Positions 8,628 through 18,200 of a stretch of 64,000 bases of DNA are shown here, in pieces. The position numbers and the translations under genes were made by a program. The number at the start of each line of letters is the position of its first letter. The first letter of the stretch is position 1. The notes beneath the pieces are model-generated. The model ran no database searches. It saw nothing but the letters and a program-made list of their open reading frames with translations, and was not told the DNA's origin. Source of the stretch: JABWBD01 sp040768665 (GTDB taxonomy: Bacteria > Planctomycetota > Planctomycetia > Pirellulales > Thermoguttaceae); contig JAXGMN010000016.1 of the NCBI GenBank assembly GCA_040768665.1, positions 62,001 through 126,000 of the forward strand. The letters are read 5' to 3'.

Positions 8628-9515
8628 TCACTCTGCGGAGAAGGCGCCGTCTCGAAACACCGACTCAAGCGGGCGGATGCCAAGGCGATTGGCGGCGCGG
8701 ATCATGGCGGCGACGTCGTCGACCAGCACGAATTCGACGCCCGCGGCATAGAGATCTTCGAGCGATTCGGGATCGTTAGTACAGCAGTAGTTGATCCGCA
8801 CTCGCGCGGCGGTGAGAGCGGCCATGTCTTGTGGCGGCGCCAGTTTCTTGAACAACTGGATGAAATCGGCGCCGCGTGCGATCGTCTCGCCGGCGTACTG
8901 CGTATAGGAAGCCCGCCGGTCCATATTGCAGACGAGGATTTCGGGGCACACACCCTGCGCGCCTTGCGCTGCCGCGCCGCTGGCGGCGACGAACGCCTGG
9001 TGGGTGCGCCGGGTGCGGACGACCTGTCTCGCCACGGCGGCACCCAATTCGGCATCGCCTTTGAGGTGCAGGTTGAGCCAGACGTTTTCCGGCATGATGG
9101 CGAGTGCTTCCTCGAGCGTGGGCACCCGTTCCCCGGCAAACTGCGGCCCCTTCCAGCTACCGGCATCGAGTTGCTTGACTTGAGCGAGTGTCAGATCGGC
9201 GATCTTGCCCGTGCCGTTGGTGGTTCGGTCGACCGTCGCGTCGTGCATCACGACAAGTTGTTTGTCCTTGGTCAGGTAGACATCCAGTTCGATCTGGTGG
9301 GCTCCCAGCCGGATCGCTTCGCGAAAGGCCGGCAGCGTGTTCTCCGGATGGCTGGTGCTGGCACCGCGATGTGCCGCGATACCGCGCGAGGGCATCCGAG
9401 GTGACTCCCCAGGCCCATCGGGACCGGCGGCCGTCGCCGATACCGCAACCGCCAACAACCAAGAAGCTGCAATACACACTCGGACAGACTCAGAACAAGG
9501 ACGACGGCAGAACAC
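8628..9515 (-). CDS. Glycerophosphodiester phosphodiesterase family protein
   Basis: 295 residues from a GTG at 9515, preceded by AGAGGAGG. An open frame continues upstream but lacks a signal peptide, whereas this start gives one (SVRVCIAASWLLAVAVSATAAG). The catalytic GDPD motifs are present: AAHRGASTSHPENT, IELDVYLTKDKQLVVMHD, and a distal NLHLKG. The C-terminal GVEFVLVDDV strand is also typical. The enzyme should hydrolyse glycerophosphodiesters outside the cytoplasm. It is transcribed away from its right-hand neighbour. Confidence 0.88.
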   Translation of the reverse strand: MFCRRPCSESVRVCIAASWLLAVAVSATAAGPDGPGESPRMPSRGIAAHRGASTSHPENTLPAFREAIRLGAHQIELDVYLTKDKQLVVMHDATVDRTTNGTGKIADLTLAQVKQLDAGSWKGPQFAGERVPTLEEALAIMPENVWLNLHLKGDAELGAAVARQVVRTRRTHQAFVAASGAAAQGAQGVCPEILVCNMDRRASYTQYAGETIARGADFIQLFKKLAPPQDMAALTAARVRINYCCTNDPESLEDLYAAGVEFVLVDDVAAMIRAANRLGIRPLESVFRDGAFSAE

Positions 9516-9855
9516 GATTGCCTCCTCTTTTGCGGCTGAAAAAAGCACAAATGCAATGTCATGTCGAGCGTAACAGGGATTCAGGCGAGTGTCAATTGTG
9601 CGATTCACTTCCGCCGCTCGTGTCGCCTTGTCGAAGCTGAGGGTTCGGGAATCTTTTTCCGTGTCGGTCGCAAGCCACCATGGCACAGCGAATGACTCCA
9701 GGGCCGGCATGGAAAGAAGTCCCGCGAACCCTGCGTTGTGGCGGGAATTGTCGGCGCATGCCCGCGAGGAGTTGCATCAGCCGACCGGGCTGATTATTCT
9801 GACAATCGGCAGATGACACCAACTCTCGACAAGGGCGACACTGAGGACCAGGACC

Positions 9856-10560
9856 ATGTTACGAAATTGTCTCTTGAACGTAGCGCTTGTATTCATCGTC
9901 GTTTTGTGCCTGGGCGCGCTCGCCGAGGCCGAGGAGGCGAAGTGGGTGTGCCTGTTCGACGGGAAGAGCCTCGAGGGCTGGACGAGGCAGGGCGGCTTCG
10001 CCACGTACGAGGCCAAGGACGGAACGATCGTCGGGACCACCGCCGAAGGGAGCCCCAACACGTTTCTCTGCAAGGGCCCGTTCAGCGACTTCGTTCTGGA
10101 ACTCGATGTGCTGTGCGATCCTCCGTTGAATTCGGGGATCCAGATCCGCAGTCACGTTTACAAGGAAGACACGCCCCAGATGTCCAAGCCGCAGCAGATT
10201 CGCAAGAAAGGCGTCGTTTACGGCTATCAGTGCGAGATTGCCGCGGCGGCAAGCGGGACGTCGGGCAACTTCTGGGACGAGGCGAGGCGAACCAAATGGC
10301 TCGACGATTTCTCCAGCAAGCCGGAGGCCCGGAAGGCGTTCAAGGAGGGCGAATGGAATCACTACCGCATCGTCGCCCAGGGCGATCATATCCGCTCGTG
10401 GGTAAACGGGGTGCCGTGTGCGGATTTCCATGATGACATGGACGCCAGCGGCTTCCTCGGCCTGCAGGTGCACGGCATCAAGAAGGGCACGGGGCCCTAT
10501 CAGGTGCGATGGCGGAACATCCGAATTCGAGAGTTGAAGCCGGGCGAAGAAGTGAAGTAG
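9856..10560 (+). CDS. DUF1080 (3-keto-disaccharide hydrolase-like) secreted protein
   Basis: 234 residues. A signal peptide (LNVALVFIVVLCLGALAEA) precedes the DUF1080 signature FDGKSLEGWTRQGG. A jelly-roll follows with LNSGIQIRSH, GYQCEI and GEWNHYRIVAQGDHIRSWVNG. The family is a concanavalin-like fold, abundant in Planctomycetes, with some members reported to act on 3-keto-glycosides. It probably binds or cleaves sugars in the periplasm. The alpha/beta hydrolase gene begins immediately downstream. Confidence 0.9.
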   Translation: MLRNCLLNVALVFIVVLCLGALAEAEEAKWVCLFDGKSLEGWTRQGGFATYEAKDGTIVGTTAEGSPNTFLCKGPFSDFVLELDVLCDPPLNSGIQIRSHVYKEDTPQMSKPQQIRKKGVVYGYQCEIAAAASGTSGNFWDEARRTKWLDDFSSKPEARKAFKEGEWNHYRIVAQGDHIRSWVNGVPCADFHDDMDASGFLGLQVHGIKKGTGPYQVRWRNIRIRELKPGEEVK

Positions 10561-10562
10561 GC

Positions 10563-11399
10563 GTGTCCGGCTCAGGCTGCCCCTTGGGGCTCGACCGCGC
10601 TGACGCGACCGAGAATCCACGGAAGTACGGCCGGCCGCCGTTTCGTGTGGCCGTCGTCCACGGAGGCCCCGGTGCTCCCGGGTCCATGGCGCCCGTGGCG
10701 AGGGAACTCTCGCGCGAGCTTGGGGTCCTGGAGCCGCTGCAATCCGCCGATTCGGTTGACGGAGAAGTCGAGGAGTTGAACGCTCTTTTGCTGGCCCACA
10801 CCGATCTTCCGGTCACGTTGATCGGGTCGTCGTGGGGCGCGATGCTGGGACTGCTGTTCGCCGCCCGGCATCCGGATCAGGTGGGAAAGCTGATTCTCGT
10901 CGGCAGCGGCGTTTTCGAGGAGTCGTACGCGGCCGGAATTCAGGAGACTCGCCTCGGTCGCCTCAGCCGAGAGGAGCGACTGGAGGCAGAGCGGTTGGTT
11001 CAGGAACTGCAAACGGACGGCGGCGCCGACCCTGACAAGGTTCTTGTACGCCTTGGCAACCTGTTCGCTCGGGCAGATGCATACGATCCGCTAACGCCTG
11101 CCATGGAAATGGTCGACTGCCAGCGCCGGATCTATCAACGGGTCTGGAGCGAGGCGGAGAAGCTGCGGCGCGGCGGGGGCTTCCTGGAAGCGGCAAGGAA
11201 CGTTCGATGTCCGGTGGTGGCGATCCATGGCGACTACGATCCGCATCCGGTGGAAGGCGTTGAACGGCCTCTCGTCGATTGCTTGCGCGACTTCCGTTTC
11301 ATCGTGCTCGAGAAGTGCGGTCATGTCCCTTGGATCGAAAGGCATGCAAGAGAACGCTTTTACGCGATCCTGAGGAGAGAAGTATCGAACGCGGTTTGA
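10563..11399 (+). CDS. Alpha/beta hydrolase
   Basis: 278 residues from the GTG at 10563. The open frame extends to an ATG at 10509, but that would overlap the DUF1080 gene. It shows the oxyanion loop HGGPGAPGS, the nucleophile elbow GSSWGA (Ser), an acid in HGDYDPHP, and the catalytic His in KCGHVPW. It resembles proline iminopeptidase or esterase-type hydrolases. The substrate is unknown. The 2-bp gap to the upstream gene suggests co-transcription. Confidence 0.82.
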   Translation: MSGSGCPLGLDRADATENPRKYGRPPFRVAVVHGGPGAPGSMAPVARELSRELGVLEPLQSADSVDGEVEELNALLLAHTDLPVTLIGSSWGAMLGLLFAARHPDQVGKLILVGSGVFEESYAAGIQETRLGRLSREERLEAERLVQELQTDGGADPDKVLVRLGNLFARADAYDPLTPAMEMVDCQRRIYQRVWSEAEKLRRGGGFLEAARNVRCPVVAIHGDYDPHPVEGVERPLVDCLRDFRFIVLEKCGHVPWIERHARERFYAILRREVSNAV

Positions 11400-11720
11400 A
11401 CGGGGGCCACTATCGCGGGCTTCCCCCACCGCACACTTCCCGGCAAACGTAAGTCACCTAGCCCGAATACCTTACGGAACGTTTCACCGGGATTTCGTTA
11501 CGATAGGCACAAGGCCACGGGGGTCTGGTGGATATGTATTAACGATGAGATTGCGGAGCGGGACTTCGCGCGCTGAGTGGCGTGGCGGTTTTCAGGTCCC
11601 GTACGGCAAGCGGGACCTACTTTGATACCGTGCCTTCTACCGCTATAATCAGCTCTAATAGGATGAAAGGGCCGGTGGCGAGGGGCTTTCTCGCGACGGC
11701 ATCTACCAGCGAGGTGCGAC
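11400..11720. other. Intergenic region, nothing recognised
   Basis: No gene, repeat or clear promoter is seen. The only signal is the GAGG ribosome binding site before 11721. Confidence 0.5.
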
Positions 11721-12473
11721 GTGACCGACGCAACCCCCTCAGCGAACATCCAATCCCTCGTTGAGCAACTTTACGACCCCTACGCCAGAAGGGCGGCGAG
11801 GCAGAAGCTCGTTCGCACGCGAGCGGTCGAGCCGTTGCTGGCATGCCTCGACAGCACCAACGAGGGCGTGGTCTGGTCGGCGGTCGAGTCGCTCGGGGAG
11901 CTTCGCGCGGCGGAAGCGGTTGAGCCGTTGGTCGCCTTATTGGCCCGCGGCGTGCTCGTCGCCAGTGTTTCCGATGCCCTTGCGCGGATTACCCGCCAGG
12001 ATTTCGGCAGTGACGTTCGCCGCTGGCAGGAGTGGATCGCCGCGAACCGCGAGAATGTGGCTCCGGAGCTCAACCTCGGAGAATGCGTCCGAGCGACCGG
12101 CAAGCACCTCGGTGTCGTGCCGGCCGGTTCGGACAAGACCTATCAATTCAAGCTATCGCTGCCCAGCGGGCGGGAGCAGAAGGTGGCCGTCTTCTTTGGC
12201 CGGGAAGACGACCAGGGCGAACCGATCGTGATCGTCTACAGCGAGTGTGGGCCGGCGGAGCCGAAGTACTACGAGGCCATCCTTCGCAAGAACCTGACGA
12301 TCCCCGAAGGGGCGTTTGCGATCCGCGACATCGACGGCAAGCCCAATTTCGTGCTCGTCGACACGATGCTCGCCACGCACGCCACACCGGCCAATCTGGC
12401 AAAGCGAATCGAGAACATTGCGGCGCGGGCCGACGCCGTCGAAAAAACGCTCACTCAGGAGGACCGGCGGTAG
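11721..12473 (+). CDS. HEAT-repeat protein with YbjN/CesT-like C-terminal domain
   Basis: 250 residues from a GTG with GAGG upstream. The first ~100 residues hold HEAT-like repeats (AVEPLLACLDSTNEGVVWSA, LGELRAAEAVEPLVALL). The second half (KTYQFKLSLPSGREQKVAVFFG...IVIVYSECGP...FVLVDTML) resembles the type III chaperone-like/YbjN fold. The protein is likely cytoplasmic and involved in protein-protein contacts. It lies 9 bp upstream of pdxJ in the same direction, so it may share a transcript. Function unknown. Confidence 0.75.
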   Translation: MTDATPSANIQSLVEQLYDPYARRAARQKLVRTRAVEPLLACLDSTNEGVVWSAVESLGELRAAEAVEPLVALLARGVLVASVSDALARITRQDFGSDVRRWQEWIAANRENVAPELNLGECVRATGKHLGVVPAGSDKTYQFKLSLPSGREQKVAVFFGREDDQGEPIVIVYSECGPAEPKYYEAILRKNLTIPEGAFAIRDIDGKPNFVLVDTMLATHATPANLAKRIENIAARADAVEKTLTQEDRR

Positions 12474-12482
12474 AGCCGCACT

Positions 12483-13196
12483 ATGGCAGAACTAGGCGTC
12501 AACATTGACCACGTGGCGACCGTCCGGCAAGCGCGACGGACCTACGAACCCGATCCCGTCTGGGCCGCCGCGTTGGCCGAGTTGGGCGGGGCCGACGGGA
12601 TTACCGTGCACTTGCGGGAGGATCGACGGCACATTAACGACCGTGATCTGCGGGTCCTCCGCGAAACGGTCACCGTGAAGCTCAACCTGGAGATGGCTTG
12701 CGAGGAGGACGTCGTCGCGATCGCCTGCCGGACCAGACCCACTCAGGCAACCCTCGTGCCCGAGCGCCGGGAAGAGGTCACCACCGAGGGCGGGCTCGAC
12801 GTCCACGGACAACAGAAGCGCGTTGCGGATGTGATCTCGCGGCTGCAGGACGCGGGGATCGTCGTCAGCCTCTTCCTGGACCCCGACCCCAAGCAGATTG
12901 AAACGGCCGCCGAACTAAAGGCCGACGCGGTCGAACTCCATACGGGCCAGTATGCCTTGGCCGCACCGGGCGCGGCCCGGCAGAAGGAGTTTCAGACGCT
13001 CGTCTCAGCCGGTGCGCTGGTGCGCCAGGCGGGGATCGCTCTGCATGCCGGCCACGGCCTGACCTACCGCAACGTGCGGCCGATTGCTACGATCGAAGGG
13101 ATGCACGAGCTGAACATCGGCCACAGCCTTATCGCCCGCGCGATCATGGTCGGTTTGGAGCAGGCCGTGCGGGAAATGAAGCGCCTGGTTTCCTGA
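12483..13196 (+). CDS. pdxJ: Pyridoxine 5'-phosphate synthase
   Basis: 237 residues, full length for PdxJ. It condenses 1-deoxyxylulose 5-phosphate with 3-amino-2-oxopropyl phosphate in the DXP-dependent vitamin B6 pathway. Family hallmarks are LGVNIDHVATVRQAR at the N-terminus, DGITVHLREDRRHI (His43), KLNLE (Glu70), and AGHGLTYRN with the late catalytic His. The C-terminal ELNIGHSLIARAI phosphate-binding strand is intact. It is followed 28 bp later by dapA. Confidence 0.97.
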   Translation: MAELGVNIDHVATVRQARRTYEPDPVWAAALAELGGADGITVHLREDRRHINDRDLRVLRETVTVKLNLEMACEEDVVAIACRTRPTQATLVPERREEVTTEGGLDVHGQQKRVADVISRLQDAGIVVSLFLDPDPKQIETAAELKADAVELHTGQYALAAPGAARQKEFQTLVSAGALVRQAGIALHAGHGLTYRNVRPIATIEGMHELNIGHSLIARAIMVGLEQAVREMKRLVS

Positions 13197-13224
13197 CGCG
13201 AAAACAGCACCGAACGGATTTCTC

Positions 13225-14112
13225 ATGCCTACACGAGGTGAAGCGTTTGCCGGTCTCTCTGTCGCTCTGGTCACCCCGTTCCGAAACGGGGAGGTCGACG
13301 TGGAGACCCTCCAGAAGCAAGTGGAGTTCCAGATCCATGCCGGCACGACGTGCGTCTGCCCGGTCGGCACCACCGGCGAGTCGCCCACGCTCTCGCATCC
13401 GGAGCACGAGCGGGTGATCGCCGCGGTGGTCGAGGCGGCCGCCGGCAAGATCAAGGTGATGGCCGGAACCGGCTCCAACAGCACCGACGAGGCGCTGCGG
13501 CTGACATGCTGGGCCGAAAAGGCAGGGGCCGATGCCGCGCTGGTCGTGGCTCCCTACTACAACAAGCCGACCCAGGAGGGAATGTACCTTCACTACAAGG
13601 CGCTGGCCGCGGCCGTCGACATTCCGATCTGCGTTTACAACATCCCCGGGCGAACCGGCAAGAACATCGAGCCGGAGACGATTGCCCGGATGGCCGAGCT
13701 GCCCAACATCACGATGGTCAAAGAGGCGACCGGCTCGATGGACCAGGCTTCGCAGATCATCGCCACGACCGACCTGACAGTCCTCAGCGGCGACGACAGC
13801 CTGACGCTTCCGCTGTTGGCCATCGGCGGTCGCGGCGTGGTCTCGGTGGTCGGCAACATCGTGCCCGGCGACATGATCCAGCTCATCGACGCATTCAACG
13901 CCGGCGATATCGCCCAGGCCCAGCAGTGGCATAGGCGGCTCTTCCCGCTCTGCCGCGATATGCTCGGCCTTGCCACGAACCCGATCCCGGTGAAGGCGGC
14001 CATGAAGCTCCTGGGCCGCGATAACGGCGAGCTCCGCATGCCGATGACGCCGCTCGACGCCGGCCAGGAGACGAAGCTCCGCAACACGCTTTCGAAGTAC
14101 GGAGTCCTTTAG
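13225..14112 (+). CDS. dapA: 4-hydroxy-tetrahydrodipicolinate synthase
   Basis: 295 residues, full length. The enzyme condenses pyruvate with aspartate semialdehyde in lysine and diaminopimelate synthesis. The Schiff-base lysine is K166 in TMVKEATGS, the triad tyrosine is Y138 in VYNIPGRTG, and the pyruvate-binding GTTGES loop is at residues 48-53. The C-terminal PIPVKAAM helix is conserved. Placement between pdxJ and a glycosyltransferase suggests a housekeeping cluster. Confidence 0.97.
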   Translation: MPTRGEAFAGLSVALVTPFRNGEVDVETLQKQVEFQIHAGTTCVCPVGTTGESPTLSHPEHERVIAAVVEAAAGKIKVMAGTGSNSTDEALRLTCWAEKAGADAALVVAPYYNKPTQEGMYLHYKALAAAVDIPICVYNIPGRTGKNIEPETIARMAELPNITMVKEATGSMDQASQIIATTDLTVLSGDDSLTLPLLAIGGRGVVSVVGNIVPGDMIQLIDAFNAGDIAQAQQWHRRLFPLCRDMLGLATNPIPVKAAMKLLGRDNGELRMPMTPLDAGQETKLRNTLSKYGVL

Positions 14113-14156
14113 ATTCCATCGAAACTCCAACTCCCAAGACCGCGCCCGACGTTCTC

Positions 14157-15260
14157 TTGCTGTGCGAATACTCCGCGCTGAACGGAGCGGAACAGTCCCT
14201 ACTGGCAACGCTCGACGGCGTGCGGTTGCAAGGCTTTGAGTTGGCGGCATTGGCGCCGCCGACCGGGCCGCTCGCGGATGCTCTGCGGGCGAAGAGCATT
14301 CCGGTCCTTCCCTGGCTGCTTCACGAACCCGCCGGGCAGCGGTTGTCTCAAGACGCGCTCCGTCAGCGGCTTGCCGAACATCTCGCGCGGCTGCGGCCGG
14401 CGCTGTTGCACGCCAACAGCCTGTCGATGGGCCGGCTTTCGGGTCCGGTCGTGGCGGCAGCCGGCACTGCGAGCATCGCCCACTTGCGCGACATCGTGCG
14501 GCTGAGCCGCCGGGCAATCGCCGATCTCAACGTGCACACGCGGCTGTTGGCTGTTTCCGAGGCGACGCGGAGGTTTCACGTTGCCGCCGGACTGGATCCG
14601 GGTAAGACGCACGTGCTCTACAATGGAGTCGATCTGGACCGGTTTCAGCCGCGCCCGGCCACCGGCTTTCTTCATCGCCAGCTTGGGCTTTCGCCTGAGT
14701 CCGTCCTGGTTGGAACGATTGGCCAGATCAGCCTCCGCAAAGGCCAGGATGTGCTGATACGGGCTGCGGTTGCCCTGGCGAGCGAACTGCCGTACGTGCA
14801 TTATCTTGTCATCGGGCAACGGCTGTCGGAGAAGGAGGAGTCGCGGCAGTTCGAACTCGATCTGCGCGCCGTTGCCGAGGGGCCGCTCGCGGAACGGCTC
14901 CACTTCCTCGGGCCGCGCAGCGACGTCGACCGCATTCTGAACGAGCTGACTCTGCTGGTCCACCCCGCCCGACAGGAGCCGCTTGGACGTGTGTTGCTGG
15001 AAGCCGCTGCGGCCGGCGTGGCGATCGTCGCCACCGACGTCGGCGGGACTCGGGAGATTTTTCCGCCCCAGCAGCAGGCGGCACGTCTTGTCCCTGTTGA
15101 CGACGTTGAGGCTCTTGTCGCTGCGATCCGTTGTCTCATCGGAGACGATGCGGCGAGAAAAGTCGCGAGTCGCTCCGCCCGCCAACGCGCGGTCGAAATC
15201 TTCTCTGTGGATCGAGCAGCGCGAGGCCTGGCAGCACATTACGCGGACTTGATCCGTTGA
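14157..15260 (+). CDS. Glycosyltransferase family 4 protein
   Basis: About 367 residues. The C-terminal half has the GT-B donor site: LVGTIGQISLRKGQDVLI, then HPARQEPLGRVLLEAAAAGVAIVATDVGGTREI with the paired glutamates of GT4 enzymes. The N-terminal acceptor domain (LLLCEYSALNGAE) is clear. The start is uncertain: 14157 is a TTG, and the frame stays open upstream to dapA without an ATG or GTG. It probably transfers a sugar from a nucleotide donor to an envelope glycan or lipid. The 3' end overlaps the convergent YhaN-like gene by 22 bp. Confidence 0.87.
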   Translation: MLCEYSALNGAEQSLLATLDGVRLQGFELAALAPPTGPLADALRAKSIPVLPWLLHEPAGQRLSQDALRQRLAEHLARLRPALLHANSLSMGRLSGPVVAAAGTASIAHLRDIVRLSRRAIADLNVHTRLLAVSEATRRFHVAAGLDPGKTHVLYNGVDLDRFQPRPATGFLHRQLGLSPESVLVGTIGQISLRKGQDVLIRAAVALASELPYVHYLVIGQRLSEKEESRQFELDLRAVAEGPLAERLHFLGPRSDVDRILNELTLLVHPARQEPLGRVLLEAAAAGVAIVATDVGGTREIFPPQQQAARLVPVDDVEALVAAIRCLIGDDAARKVASRSARQRAVEIFSVDRAARGLAAHYADLIR

Positions 15261-18200
15261 CCCGGGAGTCTGTGCACGAACAGCTCGCCCGAGGGCAGGT
15301 GTTCCTCGGCCAGGCCGATCAGGTGCTCGTGGTGCGTGAAGAAGATGATCTGGGTCTTGCGGGCCAGTGCGGCAAGGACCTCGAGGGCCGCAACCGAGCG
15401 GCGGTCGTCGAAGCTGATCAGGATATCGTCCACGATGAACGGGACCGGGTCGTGCGTCTCGAGGTAGTGCTCCAGGCTCGCCAGTCGAAGGGCCAGGTAG
15501 AGCTGGTCGCAGGTGCCGTCGCTCATGCCGGCCAGCGGGACCGGGTTGGTACCGTCGCCGCGGTCGCCCATGAGGACCTTTTCGCCCTGTTCGCTGAAGT
15601 CGGCGACCAGGCGGACGAACGAGCCGAGCGTCAGGTGTCGGAACAGCTCCGTGGCCCGCTGCAGGACCGGCGCCTCGTTCTTTTCCTGATAGCGCTGGAC
15701 CGCGTCCCTGAGCACGACCGCGGCCAGGTGGAAGCGGACGTACTCGTCGACGTCGCCCGCGATCTGTGCCAAGAGGTCCTGGATCGACTCGCCCGCCTCG
15801 GAGGCCTGGGCCCCCGTGTCGATCGAGGCCAAGGCATTTTCCTCCTGGCCGACGCGGCGCTGAAGCTCGTCGCGCTCCGCCTGCAGCCGCTCGATCCGCT
15901 GAGATAGTTCTTCGATCCGCCCGGGCAGATCGTCGGCGTCGGCCGATTCGGCTTCGGCCGTGAAGGCATCCAGCGAGGCCCCGGCGGCAAGGACCACCAG
16001 TTGATCGTCGAGCGAGGCGAGGTTCTCCTCCAGCCGGGCAGCCGTCTCGGAATTCCGCTCGATCTGCGGCAGTTCTTCCGGCTGCGTGCATCCGGCTTCC
16101 TGGCACATGATTGCCAGGAGTGCGGAAAGCTGCTCGATTTTCTGATGCGCGGTTTGCCGATGTTGCTCGTGGCGCTTCTGCTCTTCGAGGAGTTTTTGCC
16201 GACGCTGCCGGTCCTCGTTGGCTTTCCGGGATCGGCGGACCAGCTCTTCAACGATCTGCTCGACCGATTGTTCGGCCAGATCCGGCGCGATCTGCCGAGC
16301 CAGATCGCCGACCTGGGCGCGGAAGGCGTCGCTGTCGCGTCCGATCTGCTCGATCCGCTCGGCAAAGCCCGTGGCTTCCTTGAGCCGGTCGAGCAACTCG
16401 CCGGTCCGCGCGACGACCTCGTTGGCGATCGACGGCGAACTGTCGGGCGGAAGACCAAGCGGTTCGATCGCCGCAGCCCATTGGTCTCGCCATTGGCTGA
16501 GTTGCAACTGGGCCTTCTGCGCCGCGAGATTCGCGGAGTCGACCTGGCCCTTCGTCTGGGCGACGGTCTTGGCGAGCGTCTGCCGCCGGTCGGAAACCGC
16601 GGCGATCCGGTCGGCCAACTGCTGGCAGCGGTCGATGCAGGCGGCGAGCGTTTTGGCCGGCGAACTCGTGTCTTCCCGCAGTTCTTCCAGGCATTGGTCG
16701 AGCTCGTGCCGGCAGGCGGCAATGCGGCGGCTGAGTTCGTCCACTGCGAGCCGCTGCGCACGAATGCCCTGCGCCTTGGTCCTGAGCGCCTCGTGCTGGC
16801 GGAGCCATGCACGCATCTCGCGCGGCGACAACGGCTCAATGCCCGACGGCTCCCAGCAACCATGCCAGGCGGAAAGCTCCTCGCGGTGGGCGGCGCTGGC
16901 CTGCTCGAGTTGCGCGTCCTGGCGGCCGATTTCCTGGTCCAGGGCATCGCGCCCGGCCTGCAGTGCTGCGCGGCGGGCCACGCGGTTCGACTCGCGGCGG
17001 AGCCGGTCGGCCAGCTCGTCCGTGCGCTGAACCAACGGAGCGTAGACCGCCGCAAGGTCCTCGTTTAACCGCGGTGCCCAACGGGCCGCGCGCTCCGGCG
17101 GTGCCACAGACTCCTCACTCCCTGTCGAAACCCGCTCAAGAAATTCCGCGAGCCGATTCGCGTCCGGCTCGCCGTTCTGCCATGCCTCCAGCACGAGCTG
17201 CCAACCCTCGTCGCGCAGCCGCCTCGCAGCAAGCAGGTCATCTTCCGTGGGCACGTCGCCCGCCAGGCGGAGCTCTTCAATCTGCCGGTCCAGGTCGGCT
17301 CGTTTCGAACGATCGTCGGCGATCCGACTCTCCAGACCGGTGATCCGCTGCTGGGTCTCGGACAGGTCGGCTTCGCAGCGGTCGACGGTCTCCGGCGGTG
17401 GGACTGGCAGTGTTTCCAGTTGGTCGAGGGTGCCCGACCAGAGGGCAAGCCGCTTGCGTTCCACCTCCGCCTGATCCTCGAGCCGCCGCAGTTCCGCCTT
17501 GGCTGCCGCGTGTTGCTCCTCGAGCTCGCCTTGGCTGCGGATTCGACGGATCGTCGCGACGAGCGAGCGGCCGTCGCGGTCTTCCGGCAGGTCTGCCAGC
17601 TCCCTTTCCGCGTCAGCAAGCCGCGCCCGGGCTTCGTCGATCTGCGCGTTGGCTTGCTCCAGTTGCCGAACAAGAGCCTCGTGTCGGTTTCCCAGATTCT
17701 GGACCTGCACGCGCTGCTGGCTGGTGAGGCGGAGCTGGTCGGCCAGGGCGAGATTGAGCCCGGGGCGGAGCTCGCGAAGGATCTCGCGGGCGTCGGCGTT
17801 GAGTTGCTCGTGGCGGGCCTCGAGGCCGGGCAGATCGCGCTGAGCCTTCCGATAGCTGCCCAGCCCCTGTGGGAGTTCCTGGATCCGATCGGCCACGGGC
17901 AAGAGATCCTCAGGAATCGCCAGCGTTTCAAGTTCCTGCTCGATCCGCGCGAGCTCCTCGTCGGCCGACTCCTGTTCCTTGCGGGCGATGCGGAGACCGG
18001 TCTCCGCGTCGCGGCGTTGATCGGCAAAGCCGTCGGGCAGTCGCGGCACGGCCCCCAGCTTATCGCGTTCGGCGCGGAGATTCCTGCGACGGGCGATCAA
18101 CGGCTGCGCCTCGCGGATCCGGTCCAGGCGGTGGTTCTGCCGCTCCAGTTCCTGCAACTCCGCGACTACCTTTTCTCGACGGGCCTGTGCTTCACGCAAG